Shown: positions 60,001 through 64,000 of the stretch, piece by piece
Position numbering within the stretch: position 1 is the stretch's first letter
How the letters are laid out: each line of letters opens with the position of its first letter
From: an uncultured Bacteroidales bacterium
Lineage (GTDB): Bacteria; Bacteroidota; Bacteroidia; Bacteroidales; Paludibacteraceae
Length of the DNA stretch: 64,000 bases
Assembly (NCBI GenBank): GCA_934716995.1
Contig: CAKUYO010000006.1
Coordinates: 41,135-105,134, forward strand
Direction: 5' to 3'
Made by a program: the position numbers and the translations under genes
Notes under the pieces: generated by a model
What the model saw: only the letters and a program-made list of their open reading frames with translations
Databases searched by the model: none
Told to the model about the DNA's origin: nothing

Positions 60001-60872
60001 ACTTTGTCCGAGCAGCCACTCGGTGCAGATGGGGTCGCAGGCAATGTACCTATAGCAGAACCTTCGTCTATTTGTGTAGTCGTTGTTTTACCATTTTCAG
60101 ACCATGTGAGTGTGAGTTTCTGTGCTGCTTTCTTAACACCTGTGATAGTGATATTTATATCATCAGAAAAGCCACCTGTTGGCATTATCATCAACTCACC
60201 TGTTGTTTTATCCCATATATAGTCATCTTCCGATATTGTTGTCGCCCCTATTTTTACAACAACTCCTTCTATGTCCGGCAATTCGTATCCGGTTTCTGCC
60301 TCGTAATAGAAAGTAGCAGCATCATCTGTTTTCTGTATTGTAGTTGGGTTATCAGCCTTCTCTTTTACCCCTGTCAAAGTATGGTTCACAGAAACGTTCG
60401 TTTTTGAAGAACTATATGTAACACTTAAATAGTTTACGTATAACCGACTAGTCTTGCTATTTCCCATACAATAAAAAGTGATACTACTTGCACTTAAGTC
60501 AGAAGTAGTGTACTTTCCATTGGCTGTTACACTCGCAGTAGTACTTTTTGTAGTACTTGTACCCAATGTGTATGCAACTTTAGTTGCCATAGAAGAGCCT
60601 ATGGTAACAGATTGTATTGTACAGCCATCTGCCGCTGTTACGGTGATTGTACCACCACCGGTTCCGTTTGAGTTCTGGTAAAGGTAAATCGTATTATCAG
60701 TAACCTTGGGATCAGCAGTTCCACCTCCCTTAGCAGTGGAGTATGAGATATTGGCGTCCATAGAAGCAGATGTGGCAGAAAAAGTGCTCAAGGTAATTGT
60801 TTCTGCCCAAGTATTCATACTCCCTACAACCAGCAGGGTGAGGAGGGTGAGAAGTAGTCTAAATTGTTTCAT
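54057..60872 (-). CDS. Giant mosaic secreted protein with T9SS-like C-terminal domain, 2271 aa
   Basis: The signal MKQFRLLLTLLTLLVVGSMNTWA opens a multi-domain secreted protein. Beta domains near the N-terminus are followed by an InlB-B/Listeria-Bacteroides-type module (GTLPATPSAPSG...FVGWTTTNNG) near residues 275-320. A second similar module (VPQPADPTGVCTEPINYVFDGW) lies near 740. Fibronectin-III-like domains occupy about 1215-1385 (VTFIWEAIAGVTAYEYSTDGG, ATITWRATAATATVRIYADE). A lamin-tail-like segment follows (LKLLGIYNGTKDTLPLTD). The last ~75 residues (VQVYDVLGRICFSAP, QTGVYTVVIAAGDRQYILK) match type IX secretion type A sorting domains. It carries a C8 tract near residue 670. GC content changes in blocks along the gene. 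Function is unknown; adhesion or surface display is plausible. Confidence 0.85.
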   Translation of the reverse strand: MKQFRLLLTLLTLLVVGSMNTWAETITLSTFSATSASMDANISYSTAKGGGTADPKVTDNTIYLYQNSNGTGGGTITVTAADGCTIQSVTIGSSMATKVAYTLGTSTTKSTTASVTANGKYTTSDLSASSITFYCMGNSKTSRLYVNYLSVTYSSSKTNVSVNHTLTGVKEKADNPTTIQKTDDAATFYYEAETGYELPDIEGVVVKIGATTISEDDYIWDKTTGELMIMPTGGFSDDINITITGVKKAAQKLTLTWSENGKTTTTQIDEGSAIGTLPATPSAPSGCSDKVFVGWTTTNNGATPTNDKPEFITANTIPTGNTTYYAVFATETTSEGATEKITQTLQYDTWTYSGTTTDKTSYRLFGNGSYVESAAFELSTLSKVVVYGGTFGGSSYNAITIAGVVNGTTSTIWKSGTVSGSSQTGTNTFTSTTTLSGKGTLRIISNSGDGSKQGIRISKVEIYTKGSVISYTDYITECVDCTAPTEALALTLSQETANLGEDGTAQITFGTTGGNGTAVTYAVTPTTGATLSGTTITFTQAGTYTLTASQSYTTTNGTTYCGGTDSKKIVITKTPTLYFTTTPADPIEFPEVECGGNTPLSQKQQISVQGYNLTGDVSVTVAGDYKIARTASAALSEYTTELTLPKISNGTINSTYTTVYVLSTPPEQSNSATTGTITFTTANGNTLTVHLSTPAVTCREYTLTLNDRGSKTTYGNYYAGAEVPQPADPTGVCTEPINYVFDGWATAEVAEGSTAYTKVSFPYTMPKANTTLYAVYKYTDSEATQIDGYVLTAELPSAGDSVVIAAKSTSDAWYALKASAGNTVSALSVTDNVAKPLAQAFLLESNGNNLMLKAGSNYVHFNSSALNITNSTSNAAFSLTADNGMFFLTRSDSKRWMSVSSTTNSVTFSVTSTSVSKGNFYIFKKGQILPYAYTTSPSCSPVIEGTDDITVTSAKGIWVEAVEPLNITATNLDKNADGANVTITATSLTDGFTLKTQGTNGSGSRSVTLETGYSNSTYNANLTVVYTPSADNIIEEGKIALRVYRTGGTTTYATDTIAVRGRSLPAEFVLAAKTADGWVALPADLGSSSSDAVKYPYSITVDDETAPTKAALAPRSALYAAALRSMVNTIPTGLRFTAGGKYLQGSTSTTTTNVWLSATSSEQMQTWELHSSDLTNYFVHLQAAETGRNLSYNATQGKIANYKQESRLRILPVEQTCVRYDAPDIDVHALASTSVTFIWEAIAGVTAYEYSTDGGQTWQACGDIETHGTEVKWTLPNLTSETPYTVSVRAMVADDETNCSASDSETFTTTTCDDVPVDLWVSATANTATITWRATAATATVRIYADEQGTTPVKTAENASSPCKIGGLEQNTHYYYQVLADGSCASAIANFWTESNEVSIVEWEKEAVIVDLNTEVTGADEVSILVEGQKTHGGNTKNVADDLFFSKYYEASGNLKLLGIYNGTKDTLPLTDIKIKIGNGTPIPMKSYGRKKTGYIAPDEEIILWHKGSYILNNCVEGKMDVNIMDENTLISFGGKASIALFRGDNMIDLIGAGTISGLLQGTCRPSWGDDPGWCGKGYNIENKTEEIELSTNRCLLVRSNQVKSGANAVANNTTDFITFTKDEWLGRQVDKKDEEQSSCEGFAYVADFNYNDYYTTYDSIANLEIKGNRNEDGTYTIPVPKLDTMACSNLRLQLKKNGTILATREEKVPIIIDRDADTKSTTFFGDKLTDEICKTCDVVIRDKSQLSHTEGGKQQFRDMYVYTGSSLLIPAGQAMSLDKVRMFATNDSVSYAIVNNSTDADAAISVKEVSHVKRIDGRYWYPFSLPYDCNIADIDQLNGQPLGVYGMDWGIKYYDGQRRQSDGNSETTFGEVSKYWTMMPEDGVLKAYTGYIIGLFVPAADEPLMKSVNFPPAAESAYTESADSKQTTVTNWADNLSADKRHHGWNFVGSPYISLFGAAEGEGLYNTGLKMGYTDRQGEQQDMEHIYVSIPDGGNKNTYTQSLAEGVTLRPFTAYFVQAVDPTDGQSNTLPLTYSKTQRLLLAPQRLQQTGEDMLVELTLANGSATDNAGLWVGDDHTDEYEIGRDLTKMYSADRKPQLYTVAPYGRMAYQALPDAQAHAVPLGIYVPAGGDYTLSLNRAVSRVSEAESVCLLYEGRVVADLLQAGYTLSAAGKGLVNGYTLDIRRSPKVVTGIVPAAGDAPYLVGRDGMITVANLPAGAVVQVYDVLGRICFSAPAGAQTIEVAAPQTGVYTVVIAAGDRQYILKTLLH

Positions 60873-60957
60873 TATATAGAAAGTTAGAAATTACAACACA
60901 ACTATGAGATAGCAAAAAGTGCTTTTTGTTAAGATTTAGGAAACAGAAAGGGTGGTA

Positions 60958-60965
60958 CAAAGGTA
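60958..60965 (-). promoter_or_regulatory. -7 promoter element of the giant protein gene
   Basis: The minus strand reads TACCTTTG. The predicted start near 60951 gives a 79-nt leader that includes a CAAAAAG/CTTTTTG hairpin. Confidence 0.5.
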
Positions 60966-60998
60966 GCCTATCATAAGCGTATCCTATGCGCATCCTAT
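60966..60998. repeat. Tandem array, 3 x 11 bp
   Basis: GCCTATCATAA, GCGTATCCTAT and GCGCATCCTAT lie directly upstream of the predicted -7 element, where a -33 element would be expected. Confidence 0.75.
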
Positions 60999-61068
60999 GC
61001 TGTTTGGAACGAAATGGGGAAATGTACGATTGTTAAGATACTGCATATTCTTTCCAAGGAAACAAGGA

Positions 61069-61141
61069 CGTTAATTATCGTGTAATTAGTCGTTAATTTT
61101 TTATAGAACATATAATGAGCCATTAATTTGACCATTAATTT
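61069..61141 (+). repeat. AT-rich repeat family, full copy
   Basis: It begins CGTTAATTATCGTGTAAT and continues through TATAGAACATATAATGAGCC to a repeated CATTAATTT. About 90% identical to 37837-37909. It lies 200 bp upstream of the giant gene; the 60873-61212 gap has no coding signal. Confidence 0.75.
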
Positions 61142-61183
61142 TGTTCATTTCTTCCTGCAGGATGCACTATACATAAAAAGAAA

Positions 61184-61214
61184 AAGGATTTCGGACACGA
61201 GGTCGGAAATCCTT
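61184..61214 (-). terminator. Terminator-like hairpin
   Basis: AAGGATTTCGGAC pairs with GTCGGAAATCCTT except one G:G position, and the minus strand runs into CCTTTTTCTTTTT. It would end transcripts coming from the right, where only a 48-aa frame is seen. Confidence 0.7.
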
Positions 61215-61359
61215 ATAACGAAAGCGAATACACCTTACGAAAAGCCGGCATACGCATAGCCGACAACGTAACCGCTGTGTTGGCAGCGAACATACAGCGA
61301 GCCGCCGTATGGAAAAGCGTTGTGCAGACAGGGCGCACTATGTAAGCGAGGTGTATCAT
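61213..61359 (-). CDS. Doubtful short reading frame, 48 aa
   Basis: A frame starts MIHLAYIVRPVCTTLFH and ends FRKVYSLSL just before a terminator hairpin. It has Cys and Arg but no recognised motif, signal or promoter. It could be a small gene, a remnant, or chance; the adjacent terminator is the only support. Confidence 0.25.
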   Translation of the reverse strand: MIHLAYIVRPVCTTLFHTAARCMFAANTAVTLSAMRMPAFRKVYSLSL

Positions 61360-61540
61360 TTATAGTGGGATGTTTGCTCGGAAGGTCAATGCAACAATCA
61401 TCATCACGTTCTCGGGTACAAAAGTACTGCTATTTCAAAAAACTCACAATAGCATATAGACAAATTAACAGAAAATTAACAACCATTTTAAGCACCGATA
61501 ATATATACAGCCGATATACTAATCAATATATAATTATCGT

Positions 61541-61580
61541 TAATCAGGGGGGCGTAGGTTCAAGCCCTACTGAGACCACA
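61541..61580 (+). other. tRNA-Met 3'-end copy, probable attachment site
   Basis: These 40 bases match tRNA-Met positions 16155-16194 in 39 of 40 places, from the anticodon loop to just past the discriminator. The only change is T to G in the variable loop. No tRNA 5' half precedes it, so it is not a functional tRNA. It lies 215 bp before a tyrosine recombinase and is a typical phage/ICE core. Confidence 0.85.
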
Positions 61581-61593
61581 AATATAACATATT

Positions 61594-61633
61594 AAAAATG
61601 AGGTACTTACAAATTTTGTAATGCCTCATTTTT
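61594..61633 (+). terminator. Terminator after the att/tRNA copy
   Basis: AAAAATGAGG/CCTCATTTTT arms enclose an inner TTACAAA/TTTTGTAA stem. It would isolate the integrase gene from upstream transcription, or terminate a tRNA restored at this core. Confidence 0.8.
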
Positions 61634-61694
61634 GCTTTATCGGCAAAATCCGCTGACCTTTTGCGCTCAATCCCGCACCAATAAAGGGAAAACA

Positions 61695-61762
61695 GGGTAC
61701 ATTTGGGGTACATTTAGGGTACAAATGAAAACACACAAAACCTTGCAACTTCCTTGCAACTT
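61695..61762. repeat. Two 11-bp arrays before the integrase
   Basis: GGGTACATTTG, GGGTACATTTA and GGGTACAAATG lie at 61695-61727, and two exact CCTTGCAACTT at 61741-61762. They could be recombinase or excisionase arm sites, or part of the general 11-bp array habit of this genome. Confidence 0.75.
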
Positions 61763-61794
61763 TTTTCTAACCTATCAAAATTATAGATATTATT

Positions 61795-62988
61795 ATGGCA
61801 AAACTAACCCTTATTTTAGACAAGCGTACACATAACACACAAGGTCTCTTTCCTATCAAGATACAAATATGCAATGCGGATAGTTCCACCTCGGTAAGTA
61901 CGCGAATGTTTGTATCGGAAAAAGCATTTGTCGGCACACCCGAAAAAGTGGTGGATAAGAGTTTTCCCAATGCGTCCGCTATCAATGCACGTGTGAAACA
62001 GATGTACCTTGAATATATGAACGCTATTACCGAGTTGGATTACGCAGGCAAACTCCAACGTGCAACGGCGGCAAGTATCAAAGACTATGTAAAGCGCAAA
62101 GGCAATCAAGAAGAAATAAACGAAACGACATTCTCCTCGGAAATGGATAGGTATATAACTTCGTGCCGTGCCGACAAAACAAGGCAAGGGTATGAGTATG
62201 CACGTGATATGCTCGGGAAATATATGAAGAAAAGCACTATCTATTTCGACGAACTCTCCTACCCGACACTGGTCGCATTTGACAGGTGGTTGGAGCAGCG
62301 AGGTTTGTCTATCAATTCCCGTGGGGCTATCTTTCGGTATATCCGCTCGGTATTCAATGCGGCAATCAAAGCCGACAAGTTGTCTCCAAGTGTTTACCCA
62401 TTCCGTAAATTCACGATAAAGAAAGCCTATAAGGAAAAGGAGTTCTTATCTTTGGCAGATATGCAGGCGTTGCTTTCACTTGAACTGAAAGGTATGCAAA
62501 AGACGGCACGTGATTTCTTTTTGCTCTCGTTCTACCTTTGCGGTGTCAATCCTACCGATTTGTTTCATTTCCCAAAAGCAGACAAAAAAGGAAATCTTGC
62601 CTTTGTGCGACAAAAGATAGCGCATACTGAACCTATGCCGATACATCTACATATCCAACCCGAAGCACAGGAGATAATAGACCGTTATACGGGAAAAGAG
62701 CATTTATTGTATTTCGCAGAGCGGTATGAATATGAGACATTCCGCAGAAAAATGAGCAAACTATTAGAGGATATAGGAAAGCAGATAGACCGCCACATCT
62801 ATTTCTATATGGCACGCTATACGTGGGCAACTTTTGCGGACAATATCGGTGTACCGCACGATGTCATCAGCAAAGCACTCGGACATTCGGATAAAAGTAC
62901 GGCAGAAAAATACTATATCAGTTTCAACTGGGATAGGGCAAACTCCGCCAACCGACAGGTGATTGATTATTTATTTGGCAAAATGTAA
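61795..62988 (+). CDS. Tyrosine recombinase/integrase
   Basis: A 397-residue phage/ICE-type integrase. An N-terminal arm-binding-like domain (MAKLTLILDKRTHNTQGLFPIKIQI) and a SAM-like core-binding domain (about 105-195) precede the catalytic domain. Box I reads FYLCGVNPTDL: the Arg usual in other tyrosine recombinases is not at its place, as is also known for the CTnDOT integrase. Box II reads YFYMARYTWATFAD with the second Arg. The end has LGHSDKSTAEKYY with the nucleophile at Tyr373 or Tyr374. It is next to the tRNA-derived core, so it probably uses it. Confidence 0.93.
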   Translation: MAKLTLILDKRTHNTQGLFPIKIQICNADSSTSVSTRMFVSEKAFVGTPEKVVDKSFPNASAINARVKQMYLEYMNAITELDYAGKLQRATAASIKDYVKRKGNQEEINETTFSSEMDRYITSCRADKTRQGYEYARDMLGKYMKKSTIYFDELSYPTLVAFDRWLEQRGLSINSRGAIFRYIRSVFNAAIKADKLSPSVYPFRKFTIKKAYKEKEFLSLADMQALLSLELKGMQKTARDFFLLSFYLCGVNPTDLFHFPKADKKGNLAFVRQKIAHTEPMPIHLHIQPEAQEIIDRYTGKEHLLYFAERYEYETFRRKMSKLLEDIGKQIDRHIYFYMARYTWATFADNIGVPHDVISKALGHSDKSTAEKYYISFNWDRANSANRQVIDYLFGKM

Positions 62989-62996
62989 TATCCGGA

Positions 62997-63467
62997 TTAT
63001 CGGTTCAGCGACATATACTCCCACACCTTGCCTTTGCCGTTCCAGTCCTCGTCCGCAAAGAAAAACAGATAGGCAATATCCATTACCTGCTCATCATCGA
63101 ATTTCTTACAGAAATCCGCATAGGCAGCATTGTATGCTACATACCTGTCCCACGGAGTAGTCCCCTCGGGAAATTTCTTGCCCTGTGTAGCCGTCTCTAT
63201 CTGCTCCATAGTCCAGTGTACGCCGTGGTGTTCGTTGCCGTCTTTGTCGGTGTAGTGGATTTTCTCTACATCGGTTTCCGCAAACTCTTTGTCATAGTGT
63301 GCGCCACACAAGTCCTCGTGCAGGTCTCGCAACAGAGAATGGTACTTGGCAGGGTCTTTCTCCCGGATATACTCCATAGCCGCATTGGTCGTCTCCACCG
63401 ATTTCCACATCACTTTCTCGCCACCGCCATTCTTAACGGCGGTCTCTATCATACTCTTGTAATTCAT
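62997..63467 (-). CDS. Phage-type hypothetical protein, 156 aa
   Basis: It starts MNYKSMIETAVKNGGGEKVMWKSVETTNAAM. It is acidic and helical, rich in Tyr, Trp and His, with HYTDKDGNEHHGVHWTMEQIE and VMDIAYLFFFADEDW. There is no signal or membrane segment. This type of protein recurs in Bacteroidetes phages and prophages near portal and head genes. I know no function. It lies between the integrase (convergent) and the portal-like gene (same strand). Confidence 0.72.
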   Translation of the reverse strand: MNYKSMIETAVKNGGGEKVMWKSVETTNAAMEYIREKDPAKYHSLLRDLHEDLCGAHYDKEFAETDVEKIHYTDKDGNEHHGVHWTMEQIETATQGKKFPEGTTPWDRYVAYNAAYADFCKKFDDEQVMDIAYLFFFADEDWNGKGKVWEYMSLNR

Positions 63468-63512
63468 ACATCAGCAGTTTTTGCAGCCGCAGACACCACC
63501 AAATATAATAAT

Positions 63513-63561
63513 GCCACGTAGCCGCGATAGATTATTACTCTCTGTCGGGCGGCTACGTGGC
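63513..63561. other. Long hairpin in the phage gene gap
   Basis: A perfect 13-bp GC-rich stem, GCCACGTAGCCGC/GCGGCTACGTGGC, encloses a 23-nt loop. Within the 251-bp gap a second inverted pair, CTCTCTGTC near 63538 and GACAGAGAG near 63612, overlaps the loop. No clear T-run follows on the minus strand. It may be a processing or regulatory structure between phage genes. Confidence 0.6.
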
Positions 63562-63718
63562 TGTATATAACATTCATCTGTCTGCAAACGTTCTGAATGT
63601 TGTGTTCTTACTGACAGAGAGTTTTTTCTTTTTTTCTCTGCCATTATTGAAGTTTACGTCTTCATGTATTCCTGTATTTCGTTCTTGAATTATTCAAAGT
63701 CTTTATCAATCCTCTACC

Positions 63719-64000
63719 TTATTGCACTGCGATTTGTGGTTGCATAGCCTGCGCTTCGGCGGCTTCCTGCTGTTTCTGCTTGATACGCTCCAACATTTTG
63801 TCAGCGAAAGGCGAGGTGCTACTCTCCAAGTAGGTCTCCACATCAATTGCTCCGTTCTGTAACAACATCATCAGCAAGTTCTCGTTCTGCGCACGGAATA
63901 CACCCTGCGACTGGTTCTCAATAAGTGCAAGGTCGAACTGCGAGTTGCGTACTTTGTCGGGGTCGTACCACTTGCTTTCCTCGCTATAGTCTTTGCCTGC
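63719..64000 (-). CDS. Phage portal-like protein, C-terminal 93 residues (5' part beyond window)
   Basis: The frame is open from the right edge to TAA at 63719. The visible end has DPDKVRNSQFDLALIENQSQ, ENLLMMLLQNGAIDVETYLE, SPFADKMLERIKQKQQEAA and a Gln-rich tail. The pattern of a QNGAI-type helix, then an FADK-L-I-type helix and a polar tail is that of portal C-termini in Bacteroidetes phages. The call is from the fragment only. Confidence 0.65.
   Translation of the reverse strand, partial: AGKDYSEESKWYDPDKVRNSQFDLALIENQSQGVFRAQNENLLMMLLQNGAIDVETYLESSTSPFADKMLERIKQKQQEAAEAQAMQPQIAVQ

Noticed and set aside
16192..61541. A 45-kb integrative element between tRNA-Met and its 3' copy
   Set aside because: The segment contains core genes (gltA, deoC, psd, ybeY) and no integrase at its tRNA end; the integrase lies outside the right repeat. 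I keep it only as a question about the att site.
1..64000. CRISPR array
   Set aside because: No repeats of 24-40 bp with unique spacers are seen and no cas genes; the short arrays have no spacers.

Overview
The window reads as chromosomal DNA from a gut-type member of the Bacteroidales. The evidence is SusC/SusD and PL1/GH31/GH36 polysaccharide-utilisation genes, lipoproteins with Cys lipoboxes, a giant secreted protein with a type IX-secretion-like C-terminus, a GltA fused to an FNR-like subunit, and repeated promoter elements of the Bacteroidetes TAnnTTTG type. Genus is not resolvable by eye.

Layout. 1-14 kb holds minus-strand housekeeping genes: partial topoisomerase IV A, a small membrane protein, a metallophosphatase, mutL, a TPR/OmpA-like lipoprotein, maf, a UbiA-family prenyltransferase, a GH13 amylase, ackA and pta. 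14.4-17.3 kb holds a plus-strand OmpA-family protein, tRNA-Met(CAT) and a membrane metallophosphoesterase. 17.3-22.4 kb is a minus-strand run gltA-deoC-psd-SRPBCC-pyrE-like. 22.6-29.9 kb is a Type I restriction-modification locus in the transcription order hsdM-hsdS-DUF1016 nuclease-hsdR. 30-35 kb holds a lipoprotein, a SpmA/SpmB-like membrane protein, ybeY, a DUF975 membrane protein and a secreted pectate lyase.

35.3-52.1 kb is a long minus-strand catabolic cluster. In transcription order it is SIS-domain AgaS-like isomerase, AgaZ/GatZ-like protein, PfkB kinase, amidohydrolase lipoprotein, GH36 lipoprotein, SusC, SusD, surface lipoprotein, DUF4832 lipoprotein, GH31 and an EamA exporter/importer. 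A divergent DeoR-type regulator sits at its head. I infer capture and breakdown of an alpha-linked galactose/N-acetylgalactosamine-type glycan, feeding galactosamine-6-P to tagatose-6-P chemistry. 53.5-60.9 kb carries a small secreted protein and a 2271-residue mosaic secreted protein. 61.5 kb to the right edge looks like the left end of a prophage: a 40-bp tRNA-Met 3'-end copy, a tyrosine recombinase, a phage-type hypothetical protein and the C-terminus of a portal-like protein.

The most unusual content is non-coding. (1) At least four copies of a ~143-bp dyad element, with terminal inverted repeats and a hairpin whose stem covaries between copies, lie between co-directional genes. (2) Short perfect or near-perfect tandem arrays occur in many intergenic gaps with unit lengths 7, 8, 9 and above all 11 bp; the 11-bp arrays mostly have unrelated unit sequences. 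(3) Heptamer arrays enter two coding regions, the GH31 signal peptide and the gltA hinge, where a one-unit change would shift frame. (4) A third repeat family of ~30-70 bp begins CGTTAATTATCGTGTAAT. I do not recognise these as named elements.
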